The position numbers were made by a program, and so were the translations under genes. From positions 1-14,242 of the forward strand of contig JAQXNQ010000087.1 of assembly GCA_029098085.1 (NCBI GenBank): a DNA stretch of 14,242 bases. The letters are read 5' to 3'. Each line of letters opens with the position of its first letter. Within the stretch, counting starts at the first letter, position 1. Under the pieces are notes generated by a model. That model was not told where the DNA came from. It worked only from the letters and a program-made list of their open reading frames with translations, and made no database searches. This DNA is from Oscillospiraceae bacterium. Lineage in GTDB: Bacteria; Bacillota; Clostridia; Oscillospirales; Ruminococcaceae. Shown in pieces: positions 7,505 through 14,242 of this stretch.

Positions 7505-8440
7505 TTAAATAATCGATGTGCCGCGAACCTTTTTGGCAAAGGCATTGATGCCGAAAAGCAGCGTGATGCTGATCAGCGATTTGACAATGCCGACGGCCGT
7601 CGCGTAGGAATAGTCGGCCAGCTGCAGGCCCATTCGGTATACATACAGATCCAGCACCTCGATTTTGGGCGCCGTGATCGCGTTTTTGAACAGGAAGTAC
7701 TGCTCATAGCCGGTGTTCAGAATGCCCGAGATGCCCAGCAGCAGCATGACGATGTAGGTGGGAAGCACGCTGGGGAAGGTGATGTGGATGGCGCAGCGCA
7801 GGCGTCCGGCGCCGTCGATCATGGCGGCCTCGTACTGCTCCTGATCAATGGCGGAGATGGCGGCGATGTAAATGATGGAGGACCAGCCGAGACCCTTCCA
7901 CTGTCCGAATGCAGTCTGAACGACATATACGGCGTCGGCGTCAGCCAGAATATTGGTGGCAAATTCCGAGCCGCCCAGATTGTGGATCAGCATATTGAGG
8001 GCGCCGTCGCTGGAAAAGATCGAAAAGGCCAGCGAGTAGATGATTACCCAGCTGATGAAGTTGGGAAGGGTGGTCATGGTCTGGGCGAACTTGCGGAATT
8101 TTGAGCACTGAATTTCATTCAGCAGGATGGCAAAGGCCATGGGAAGCCAGGTCAGGCAGAGCCAGATCCCGGAAAAAATCAGCGTATTCTTCAGAACCAG
8201 CGGCATGTTGTAGTCTGTAAAAATCATTTTAAAGTATTTCAGACCGACAAATTCGCAGTCGAACAGGTTCTTTCCTGCGCGGTAATCAAAAACGGACAGG
8301 ATGGATCCGCCGATGGGAACATAATTGAACAGGAGAATCATGACCATGAAGGGAAGGGTCAGCCAGAACAGGCTCCACTGCCTGGTACCCTTTTTCCGCT
8401 GCGGCGATGATGTCTGCGGGGATTGCTTGCGGGTTTTCAT
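7505..8440 (-). CDS. Carbohydrate ABC transporter permease, LplB type (311 aa)
   Basis: This is the second channel subunit of the sugar importer. After a basic N-terminus (1-20) come about six membrane segments (near 22-45, 83-108, 126-143, 186-198, 225-243 and 283-303). The EAA loop lies at 203-227 (YEAAMIDGAG, ending FPSVLP). Length and the C-terminal KKVRGTSII fit the LplB group, which imports oligosaccharides such as plant cell-wall fragments or uronate-containing glycans; the actual sugar cannot be read here. The ATG at 8440 follows AAAGGAG at the rather long distance of 12 bases. A strong terminator hairpin stands between this gene and the binding-protein gene, so the permeases are probably made in smaller amounts than the binding protein. 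Confidence 0.95.
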   Translation of the reverse strand: MKTRKQSPQTSSPQRKKGTRQWSLFWLTLPFMVMILLFNYVPIGGSILSVFDYRAGKNLFDCEFVGLKYFKMIFTDYNMPLVLKNTLIFSGIWLCLTWLPMAFAILLNEIQCSKFRKFAQTMTTLPNFISWVIIYSLAFSIFSSDGALNMLIHNLGGSEFATNILADADAVYVVQTAFGQWKGLGWSSIIYIAAISAIDQEQYEAAMIDGAGRLRCAIHITFPSVLPTYIVMLLLGISGILNTGYEQYFLFKNAITAPKIEVLDLYVYRMGLQLADYSYATAVGIVKSLISITLLFGINAFAKKVRGTSII

Positions 8441-8511
8441 GTTGGACAGCCACTCCTTTCCATCGGAATCGGCAGGCAGTGAGCCGGGGGCTTTGCCTGC
8501 TTTGCTCCAAA

Positions 8512-8545
8512 AACAAATGGGAGGCGGCGGAAGCCGCCTCCCACT
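8512..8545 (-). terminator. Internal terminator hairpin between binding protein and permease genes
   Basis: A perfect 10-bp GC-rich stem (8519-8528 with 8533-8542, plus a T-A pair outside) closes a four-base loop, TTCC on the minus strand, and is followed there by ATTTGTTTTT. It is the strongest intrinsic terminator shape in the window. It lies 36 bases after the binding-protein stop and about 80 bases before the LplB-like permease start. Partial read-through would give high binding protein and low permease levels, a common arrangement in ABC importers. Confidence 0.85.
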
Positions 8546-8578
8546 GGGACCTGAAAATCCTTTGAGCTGAAGCAGCTC

Positions 8579-10363
8579 TTACCAGGTCAGGGAATCGATG
8601 ATCGGTCTCGTGAATTCCTGTGCCTTGGTGTTGGCGGCCAGGCACCATTCCCAGGCGGTCTCTTCGTTGGCTGCCTTCAGGTCAGCCAGCACCTGATCCT
8701 GAATCGCCTTGAACTCTTCCTCGGTTTTGGCCTGAACCAGACCCGGAACGGCGGCAAACAGAATGTCGTTGCACTGGGTCAGGATGCGCTGAATGTCAGT
8801 CGGTACCGCTTCCGTGCAGGACTGGTTCAGCTCGGAGTAGCAGTTCGCCATGCTGTAGGTCTTGCCTTCCTCGACCAGCTTCATGCAGGCCTGAGCCGGA
8901 TAGTCCACGTCGTAGAATTCGCAGAAGTCCTTCTCGAGAGGAGTCAGCGTGCTGACGCGCATCTCATCGGTGTCAAACAGATTGACGGGATATCCGTCGG
9001 GTGCAAGGAAGCTGCCCTGCAGGAAGCCGAAGTCGAAGAGACTTTCAATGCCGGTCATCTTCCATTCGTCGCTGTTGGCGAAACGCATGGCAAGGGTTTC
9101 CTCGGTCGGGGTGGGAACGCCGTCCACCATGTTCCAGTGCTTGCCTTCAATGCCGGAGAAGAGCATCCGCTGGTTGTCAATGTCGCGGCAGACATTCAGG
9201 AACGAAAGTGCCCCGTCAACCGCCTTGGAATTGGCGGAAACAAAGAAGAAGTTGGAGGGGAAGTAGCCGTTTACCTGATGATAATCGGCAAAAACAAAGC
9301 TCGCTTCAGACGGAATGCCGATCACGCCTGCCAGGGTGTTCGGGTCGTTTTCAACCTCTGCGTAGTAGAGGTCCGCGTTGGGCCAGTTCATTTCGACCGC
9401 ATACTGACCGGCAACGGACTTGGCGATGCGCTGCTCATTGGTCATGGTGAAGCTGTCGGGATCCAGCAGGCCCTTGTTCCAGAGCTTGTTGTAGAATTCC
9501 ATGTCGGCCCAGAAGGCGGAACGCTCCAGATTGGTGTAGGCGTTGTACAGCTTGCCGTCCTCAAAGCCTTCCATGTACAGGTAACCGCCAAAGGTCCAGG
9601 GGTTCATCATGCCGGGCTTGGAGAAGCAGCCGTTGGTGTACCACTGCTCCAGCGAAGTGCCCTCCAGACCGGTGCCGTAGACCTTCTTGCCGTCTTCGGT
9701 GGTCGGATGGTTCGCAACCATTGCCTCGATCGCGGCAATGTAATCATCGCTGGTCTTGATTTCCGGAGCGCCGATCTCCTTATACCAGTCCCAGCGGACA
9801 TTGTAGCCGCGGTAGTTGACCGTGCCGCCGCCGCGCAGCTCCACGCCGATGCAGGCGGCAAGGAAGTACAGCGCGTTGTCGTCGCCGCCGTAAAAGCTGC
9901 TGATGATCTCGTTGGACTGTTTGTAGGCGTCGCCGTCAATGTTGGTGTAGGTGCCCAGATAGGGCTTCAGATCCAGCGCCAGTCCGGCGTCCACGATATC
10001 CTGCAGCTTCTGCGGGCTGTAGGAAAAGATGATGTCCGGCAGGTCATTGCCCGCCAGGAGGATGTTGAATTTATCGGAGTCATAGGCGTAGTAGGAATCG
10101 ATGACCACATTGGCCTGCTTCTGCAGCTCCTGGAACACTTCGGTTTCATACCACTGGCAGGGAACAGACTGGTACTCCGTCTGGCTGCCGATCGAGATCT
10201 TGATCGGCTCGTTTCCCGAATCGGAGCCTTTGGATTCCGTGCTGGTTCCGGAGGCGGTACCGGAGGTGGTTCCGGAGCTTGTTCCGCTGGAATTCTGGCA
10301 GCCGGCCGACAGAGAGAGCACCAGCAGTGCCAAAGTCATGGAGAGGATTCTTTTTGCTTTCAA
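8579..10363 (-). CDS. Extracellular sugar-binding lipoprotein of an ABC importer (594 aa), TTG start
   Basis: It captures the sugar outside the cell and delivers it to the two permeases. The signal peptide (1-21) ends in the lipobox LSAGC with Cys22 as lipid anchor. Residues 23-50 form a flexible Ser/Gly/Thr linker, followed by a long periplasmic-binding-type domain rich in Trp and Tyr (for example near the segments YNVRWDWYKEIGAP and NPWTFGGYLYMEGF), as in LplA/YtcQ-like proteins of 500-600 residues. An open frame continues to 10411, but that would put a charged stretch before the signal peptide. AAAGGAGG (10372-10379) stands eight bases before TTG at 10361-10363, which gives a proper MKAKR signal start. 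I therefore call TTG the start. It is the first gene of the uptake operon, divergent from the sensor kinase that may control it. Confidence 0.93.
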   Translation of the reverse strand: MKAKRILSMTLALLVLSLSAGCQNSSGTSSGTTSGTASGTSTESKGSDSGNEPIKISIGSQTEYQSVPCQWYETEVFQELQKQANVVIDSYYAYDSDKFNILLAGNDLPDIIFSYSPQKLQDIVDAGLALDLKPYLGTYTNIDGDAYKQSNEIISSFYGGDDNALYFLAACIGVELRGGGTVNYRGYNVRWDWYKEIGAPEIKTSDDYIAAIEAMVANHPTTEDGKKVYGTGLEGTSLEQWYTNGCFSKPGMMNPWTFGGYLYMEGFEDGKLYNAYTNLERSAFWADMEFYNKLWNKGLLDPDSFTMTNEQRIAKSVAGQYAVEMNWPNADLYYAEVENDPNTLAGVIGIPSEASFVFADYHQVNGYFPSNFFFVSANSKAVDGALSFLNVCRDIDNQRMLFSGIEGKHWNMVDGVPTPTEETLAMRFANSDEWKMTGIESLFDFGFLQGSFLAPDGYPVNLFDTDEMRVSTLTPLEKDFCEFYDVDYPAQACMKLVEEGKTYSMANCYSELNQSCTEAVPTDIQRILTQCNDILFAAVPGLVQAKTEEEFKAIQDQVLADLKAANEETAWEWCLAANTKAQEFTRPIIDSLTW

Positions 10364-10371
10364 TTTGTTTT

Positions 10372-10379
10372 CCTCCTTT
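10372..10379 (-). promoter_or_regulatory. Ribosome binding site that fixes the TTG start
   Basis: AAAGGAGG on the minus strand lies eight bases before the TTG of the binding-protein gene. The alternative upstream start at 10411 has no such site, and the first in-frame ATG is at codon 9, inside the signal peptide. Confidence 0.8.
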
Positions 10380-10397
10380 TGATCGCTGAATCTCCGC

Positions 10398-10441
10398 CGG
10401 CCGGTCGGCATGCTGGAAAGCTGCTGTGCACATTCCGGCCG
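10398..10441 (-). other. Possible hairpin in the leader of the binding-protein mRNA
   Basis: CGGCCGG (10398-10404) can pair with CCGGCCG (10435-10441), and the stem can be extended past one bulge. It lies between the proposed promoter and the ribosome binding site. No T-run follows and I recognise no riboswitch. A control role is only a guess. Confidence 0.3.
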
Positions 10442-10480
10442 CGAAAACCAGTTTTGTGATGCAGTATAAATTTATGTAAA

Positions 10481-10489
10481 ATTATACCA
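10481..10489 (-). promoter_or_regulatory. Extended -10 promoter for the sugar-uptake operon
   Basis: On the minus strand TGGTATAAT gives a perfect -10 (10481-10486) with the TG extension; the best-placed -35 region is poor. Transcription would start near 10474, leaving a leader of about 110 bases. The same extended form (TGGTATGAT) occurs at the other main operon promoter. A weak -35 suggests that an activator may be needed. Confidence 0.5.
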
Positions 10490-10498
10490 TCAATAGTA

Positions 10499-10504
10499 TA
10501 TAAT
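10499..10504 (+). promoter_or_regulatory. Possible -10 element for the sensor kinase gene
   Basis: A perfect TATAAT on the plus strand lies 13 bases before the proposed TTG start of the kinase, so any transcript from it would begin only about six bases before that codon. The -35 region is poor. It faces the minus-strand TATAAT at 10481-10486 with 12 bases between them. Confidence 0.35.
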
Positions 10505-10517
10505 ACCTGATTTCACT

Positions 10518-12311
10518 TTGCTGTTTCTGATCGTCGGAATTCTGCTTCCGGTCGTGATCACCTCCAATATTTTCGTCAAGCAGATCCAGACCGAGAATGA
10601 GAAATCGACGGTGCTGAATTTTTCACGCACGGCGTCCCGGATCAATGAGATGCTCGAGGCGGCTGCGGTTTCTGCCCTGCGGGTGCAGAATGAGGATGAA
10701 GTTTTCCAGTATCTGCAGGACGGCTATCTGGAGACGGATCCTCTGGAGCGGACGCTGAATAGAATCCATTTTTACCAGACCATTGAGAATGCGCTGGCTG
10801 TAAACGACGACCTGAACGCGATTCTCTTTTTCCGCAGCGACGATACGATGTGCGGGGTCTCCAGCACATGGCACTTTTTTGAGGACGGAAACAGCGCGAT
10901 TGCGGCTCAGATGAACGAGCTCTGCCGCTCTGCGGCGCCCGGAGACGGCAACGCGACCAAATGGGTGGGGGCTTTTCCGAAAACGGACTTCACGGGAGCC
11001 AATGTTTCCGGGATGATCACGTCCAAGGATCTGCTGATCTGCGGCGTGAGAAGGCTGACCAGCTCCACCCGGAGCGGCGGCGGAGACGTCATCAGCATGC
11101 TGGTTTCCGTCAAGGAAACATCGCTGCAGAAATGCTTTGAGCTTCTTTCCGGAGCGGAGAGCTCGGTGTGCCTGCTGGACGAAACAGGGGTGCAGATTTC
11201 CGGAACGGACTTTTCTCTGTTTGGAAAGGTGCCGGATTATTATGAGCTGATCGATGCGGATTCGCAGTATGGCAGCAGGATTTTTACCTCAGACGCCAAT
11301 GTCGAATATCAGGTCGTGTATTATCGCATGGGGAACCCCAACTGGATGCTGGTGAAAATGGTGCCGACCAGCGTGCAGCGCCGCAGTACGGATACGCTGT
11401 TCGGCGTTTCGATCGCGATCGGACTTGCGCTGCTGGCGGTGATGACGGTGCTGTATACGATCTGGGTCGGGCATTTCACCGAACCGGTCAACCAGGTGAC
11501 CCGGGCGCTGCTGCGGGTACAAGAGGGCGATCTGCAGGTCCGGATCGAAGAATCCGCGCGCACGCAGGAGGTCCTGACCATGCAGCAGCAATTCAACGAG
11601 ATGATTCAGTCCATCAACAACCTGCTGATCCAGAAGGAAAAGAATGAGCAGGAAACGCTGCTGCTGGAAATGAGGAATCTGCAGTCGCAGATCGACCCGC
11701 ATTTTATTTACAATTCCATCGCGTCGATCCGCTGGATGGCCATTTTTGCGGGCGCGAACAAGGTTTCGGATATGCTGATCGTCCTGAGCGATCTGCTGCG
11801 CCCCATCTTCAGCGACTGGACGCTTGTCTGGAGCCTGACGGAGGAACTGAATTTTACCGACAATTACATCAAGCTGATTCACATGCGCTACGGGGATTCC
11901 ATCAGCATCCGGATTCAGAAGGAGCTTCTCCCGGATGAGCTGGATGCCTTTCAGATCCCCCGCTTTACGCTGCAGCCGCTGCTGGAAAACAGCTGTGAGC
12001 ATGGCATGCAGCCGGAGCAGCAGCTGGAAATTACCGTCTTGATGGTCTGCGAGGGGAATGTGCTGACGATCCGGGTCGTTGATAACGGCGCCGGAATGAG
12101 TCCGGAGACGATGGAGTGGCTGAACGCCCGCTTTGCCGATCCGGTTTCGGAGCCCCTTGCGCAGATGCAGAAGAGCGTTGTCCATTCCAATGGAATCGGG
12201 ATGATCAATATCAACCGCCGGCTGAAGCTGCAGTACGGAGAAGCGTACGGCCTGAGGCTCTCCGTCCCGGAACACGGCGGAACCTGTGTGGAGGTCCGGC
12301 TTCGTGTCTGA
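10518..12311 (+). CDS. YesM-type sensor histidine kinase, abrupt N-terminus (597 aa)
   Basis: It is a membrane sensor kinase that should phosphorylate a YesN/AraC-type regulator. A hydrophobic segment begins at residue 2 (to about 19), an extracellular sensor domain follows (about 20-290), a second membrane helix lies near 294-316, and a HAMP linker spans about 318-370. The His_kinase domain has QIDPHFIYN with phospho-acceptor His395, then the ATP-binding domain with Asn491 in LLENSCEHG, DNGAGM with Asp522, and a GIGMININRR box. The start is uncertain: TTG at 10518 has no ribosome binding site, the usual charged cytoplasmic N-terminus is missing, and an in-frame TAG stands at 10494. A frameshift, a loss of the 5' end or a leaderless message are all possible. 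It is divergent from the sugar-uptake operon, which is its likely target; no response regulator gene lies beside it. Confidence 0.9.
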   Translation: MLFLIVGILLPVVITSNIFVKQIQTENEKSTVLNFSRTASRINEMLEAAAVSALRVQNEDEVFQYLQDGYLETDPLERTLNRIHFYQTIENALAVNDDLNAILFFRSDDTMCGVSSTWHFFEDGNSAIAAQMNELCRSAAPGDGNATKWVGAFPKTDFTGANVSGMITSKDLLICGVRRLTSSTRSGGGDVISMLVSVKETSLQKCFELLSGAESSVCLLDETGVQISGTDFSLFGKVPDYYELIDADSQYGSRIFTSDANVEYQVVYYRMGNPNWMLVKMVPTSVQRRSTDTLFGVSIAIGLALLAVMTVLYTIWVGHFTEPVNQVTRALLRVQEGDLQVRIEESARTQEVLTMQQQFNEMIQSINNLLIQKEKNEQETLLLEMRNLQSQIDPHFIYNSIASIRWMAIFAGANKVSDMLIVLSDLLRPIFSDWTLVWSLTEELNFTDNYIKLIHMRYGDSISIRIQKELLPDELDAFQIPRFTLQPLLENSCEHGMQPEQQLEITVLMVCEGNVLTIRVVDNGAGMSPETMEWLNARFADPVSEPLAQMQKSVVHSNGIGMININRRLKLQYGEAYGLRLSVPEHGGTCVEVRLRV

Positions 12312-12360
12312 AGCGTCCGTCCCTTCGCAGTCTCCATCCTGAGCCATCCATCTGACCACA

Positions 12361-12414
12361 AAAAGCCCTCCGCCCGATCTGATCCCGGCGGAGGGCCTTT
12401 TCATACTGTTTCAG
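12361..12414. terminator. Gene-end repeat copy C: bidirectional terminator
   Basis: A 10-bp perfect stem (GCCCTCCGCC at 12365-12374, GGCGGAGGGC at 12387-12396) has AAAA on its left and CTTTT on its right, so it can work in both directions. It lies between two genes that converge: the kinase ending at 12311 and the cell-wall-binding gene ending at 12444. It shares 39 bases with copy B (one change) and its right 28 bases exactly with copy A. The rest of 12312-12443 holds nothing else I can support. Confidence 0.85.
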
Positions 12415-12494
12415 GAGTGTTTGGGGAAGCGTTCAGCGGGATCTCAGCGGATCCAGGCGCCGGTTGTGTCCACCTTCCAGCCGTCAATGACGGT

Positions 12495-12746
12495 GCTGAC
12501 CGCCATGGAGCCGTCTGCAGTCAGATAGTACCAGACGCCCTTCCACAGTACCCACTGATTGGCGGCCATGGAGCCGTCCTCGGTCAGGTAGTACCAGACG
12601 CCGTTCCACTGAACCCAGCCGTTTGCCTTCATGGAGCCGTCAGCGTTCAGATAATACCAGCTGCCGTTCACCTTTTGCCAGCCGGTCAGAGCGGTTCCGT
12701 CTGCCCCATGGTATTCCCAGCTGCCGTCGGACAGCTGAACCCATCC
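12495..12746 (-). repeat. Four tandem 63-bp (21-residue) cell-wall-binding repeats
   Basis: Four units of exactly 63 bases encode GW/QW-x-G-x-W-x-Y-Y-L-x-x-D-G-S-M-type repeats, the CW_binding_1 (choline-binding-like) pattern. The 12-base word CATGGAGCCGTC recurs at 12504, 12567 and 12630 on the plus strand. The fourth unit (nearest 12746) has diverged most. A short degenerate unit follows before the stop. Confidence 0.85.
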
Positions 12747-13374
12747 GGTTTCAGGTGCAGTGACAGAGGGTCTGGAGGGTCTGGACGGGATCACGATGTC
12801 CCACATCCAATGGGCATAGAGGGTGATGTCGGCGGTGAAAGCGGTTTCGGTTACCTTTTCGCCGCCCTCTTTGGAAGTGAACCAGCCGTCAAAGCGGTAC
12901 CCGCTGCGGGTGGGAGCGGGCAGAGCGGTCAGCTGGCCGTCTGCGTCGGTATAGAGGATGATGGGTTCGGAGCCGTCGTAGCTGGCAAGGGTTACGATGA
13001 AGCCTGTGGGGGTGATCAGAATGGCCGAATCGCTGAAGGTATCGGAGAAGCTCTCTCCAGCCATGCCTTTTGCTTTGAGCGAAACCCCATCCACAGAAGC
13101 GCCCGCCTGAACGATATAGGCTCTGCCGGTTTCTTCCGGCTGGCCGTAGGTCAGGGTAGCGGCAAGGGCGCGACCGGTTCCCTTGTTGATCAGCTGCACC
13201 ATGCCGGAGCAGGTGATGTCTGTCGTGCTGCTGATAGCCGGGGCAGTACTGTCGGTTTCTACTGTTACATCTTTTGCATCCGTGATGGTCAGCTTTCCGG
13301 CGTTTACCACCATTTGATCCGTGCTGGACAATTTTACATCGCCGGAGCAATTGATGTTTACGTCGCCGTTGACG

Positions 13375-13469
13375 GTCGGCGCCCCGCTGCCGGAGATCGT
13401 CACATCACCGGAGCAGGTAGTGTCAGCCGAAAAAGCCGTCGGCGCCCCGCTGCCGGTAATCGTCACATC
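13375..13469 (-). repeat. 63-bp-spaced direct repeat in the beta-helix-like region
   Basis: A 32-base word at 13375-13406 recurs at 13438-13469 with two differences, offset by 63 bases. It encodes the repeated DVTI(T/S)GSGAPT unit. A 21-residue period fits one coil of a beta-helix, which is inference. Confidence 0.7.
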
Positions 13470-13884
13470 GCCCGCGTCAGTCACGGTCAACTGGTTGACA
13501 ATGAGACCGTCGCTGTTGGACATCTCGACATTGGTGGAGCCATCGCCCTTGATGGTGAAGGGCGCTCCCTGTAAGTATCCGGTGGTGTAGAGTGTGTTAG
13601 TTTCAGCATCATAGCGGACCAGGCCATCATTCTCTGTGCCCTCCAGCACATTGTCCGCGTTCCCGGCGCGGTCACTTCGACGCCGTTGGCAGTAATGGTT
13701 CCGTCCTCTGCATGCGTCGTGACGGGTACCAGCGCAAACAGCATCAGGACGCACAGCGCATGCTGAGCCACAATACCCTGTACTTTGCTTTCATAAGCAA
13801 TTCCTCCAGTTTGGTCAAGTCATATCTCTGCAGAAAAGAAGGAGCCAAAGCCGTGTTTCCTGTGCAAAGACTATGCTATTGCAT

Positions 13885-13913
13885 ATTATATGATTTTCTT
13901 TGATTATTTTCAA
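13885..13913 (-). promoter_or_regulatory. Promoter of the cell-wall-binding protein gene
   Basis: On the minus strand TTGAAA (13908-13913) is followed after exactly 17 bases by a perfect TATAAT (13885-13890) in an AT-rich stretch. Transcription would start near 13878, about 84 bases before the ATG at 13794. The promoter is intact although the gene appears broken. Confidence 0.7.
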
Positions 13914-13957
13914 TCAGTAATTTTCAAATCGATGCTGAAATAGCGTGAATCGACCTT

Positions 13958-14242
13958 TCAATCCGGAGGAGCAGAGTCAGCCACAGGCTGCTTTTCATCG
14001 CAGCATCTGCTCTCGCCAAAATAGCTGAGCATGATTTCCATCAGGCTGGCGCTGCCGCTGCCGTTGGGCTGCCAGGGAGAGTACCACTCGTCGATGGAAC
14101 AGTACCGCTCGGAGGTGATGTATTCCGGCGTCAGGCCGTAGGTCAGCAGCGCCTCCACCGTCTCTTTGGCCTTTTCCGTCTCACCGGCGGCCATCCAGGC
14201 GGGAACCCAGTACAGCTCGCTCTGAATGGTGTACCAGACATC
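13958..14242 (-). CDS. C-terminal fragment of an unidentified protein, possibly a six-hairpin glycosidase
   Basis: The last 94 residues of a protein whose start lies beyond the window edge. An internal ATG at 14194 could be mistaken for a start, but the frame stays open to 14242 and the upstream residues (DVWYTIQSELYWVPAWM) have the same character. The fragment is rich in Trp and Tyr, and contains two helical stretches and the segment WYSPWQPNGSGSASLMEIML. This reminds me of the C-terminal helices of (alpha/alpha)6-barrel sugar-processing enzymes, where a PWQPN-(G/A)SG stretch can occur, but I cannot name a family with confidence. The tail is polar and probably disordered. No clear terminator follows the stop at 13958. 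Confidence 0.6.
   Translation of the reverse strand, partial: DVWYTIQSELYWVPAWMAAGETEKAKETVEALLTYGLTPEYITSERYCSIDEWYSPWQPNGSGSASLMEIMLSYFGESRCCDEKQPVADSAPPD

Larger units (their letters stand above)
12444..13794 (-). pseudogene. Frameshifted secreted cell-wall-binding repeat protein
   Basis: The gene reads in three frames. An ATG at 13794, with GGAGG eight bases upstream, starts MKAKYRVLWLS but that frame meets TGA after 16 codons. A signal peptide core (CVLMLFALVPVTTHA) continues in a second frame to about 13660. The body, from NADNVLEG to the stop at 12444 (about 406 codons), is in a third. Each step fits loss of one base. The body has a beta-helix-like region with repeated GDVTISGSGAPT-type units, an InlB/Listeria-Bacteroides-type repeat (GYRFDGWF ... 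ITLYAHW), and four C-terminal 21-residue cell-wall-binding repeats (GWVQWNGVWYYLTEDGSM type). The intact product would be a secreted surface protein. Gene callers may report only the body, from a GTG at 13754. Sequencing error cannot be excluded. Confidence 0.7.

Noticed and set aside
6839..8104. Long plus-strand open frame (421 codons) opposite both permease genes
   Set aside because: It is antisense to two permeases with clear EAA motifs, and shows a charged His/Asp/Gly-rich composition without any family pattern.
9137..10459. Long plus-strand open frame (440 codons) opposite the sugar-binding lipoprotein gene
   Set aside because: It is a mirror of a well-supported gene, has no ribosome binding site or domain, and runs over that gene's start and leader.
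1..14242. Mobile elements, CRISPR arrays, tRNA or rRNA genes
   Set aside because: No transposase, integrase, terminal inverted repeats, regularly spaced short repeats with unique spacers, or recognisable structural RNA was seen on either strand.

Overview
The window looks like a chromosome piece from an anaerobic Firmicute of class Clostridia (Oscillospiraceae/Lachnospiraceae-like). The signs are moderately high GC, strong AGGAGG ribosome binding sites, Gram-positive lipoprotein signals, a YesM-type kinase beside LplB/YtcP-type sugar permeases, and 21-residue cell-wall-binding repeats. I see no rRNA, tRNA, CRISPR array, transposase or phage gene.

Left part (about 1-4620). After a doubtful short plus-strand ORF, a three-gene minus-strand operon runs from a good promoter at 4588-4616. 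It encodes a large 811-residue lipoprotein followed by two single-pass membrane proteins that both look like DUF4230 members. The first of these two carries a striking glycine zipper, with glycine at every fourth residue eight times. Spacing is very tight (13 and 3 bases), so the three products probably act together at the envelope. I know of no described function for this set, and it is the best candidate for an undescribed system here.

Centre (4660-10510). A stand-alone DEDDh exonuclease has its own promoter and terminator. Then comes a minus-strand sugar-uptake operon: a solute-binding lipoprotein with a TTG start, an internal terminator hairpin, an LplB-like permease, a YtcP-like permease, and a Gfo/Idh/MocA oxidoreductase. 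No ATPase is encoded; in related Bacillus systems one shared ATPase (MsmX type) serves several such transporters. Divergent from the operon is a YesM-type sensor histidine kinase with no visible ribosome binding site, an abrupt N-terminus and no adjacent response regulator. The set resembles the B. subtilis lpl/yte type of oligosaccharide uptake loci.

Right part (12312-14242). A secreted cell-wall-binding repeat protein has its start codon, signal peptide and body in three different reading frames, so it is broken or carries sequence errors. It is followed by the C-terminal end of a minus-strand protein that continues past the window edge.

A related terminator-like hairpin with conserved flanking sequence occurs three times (386-433, 5401-5454, 12361-12414), each time 20-40 bases beyond the stop codon of a minus-strand gene. 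It looks like a dispersed gene-end repeat family.
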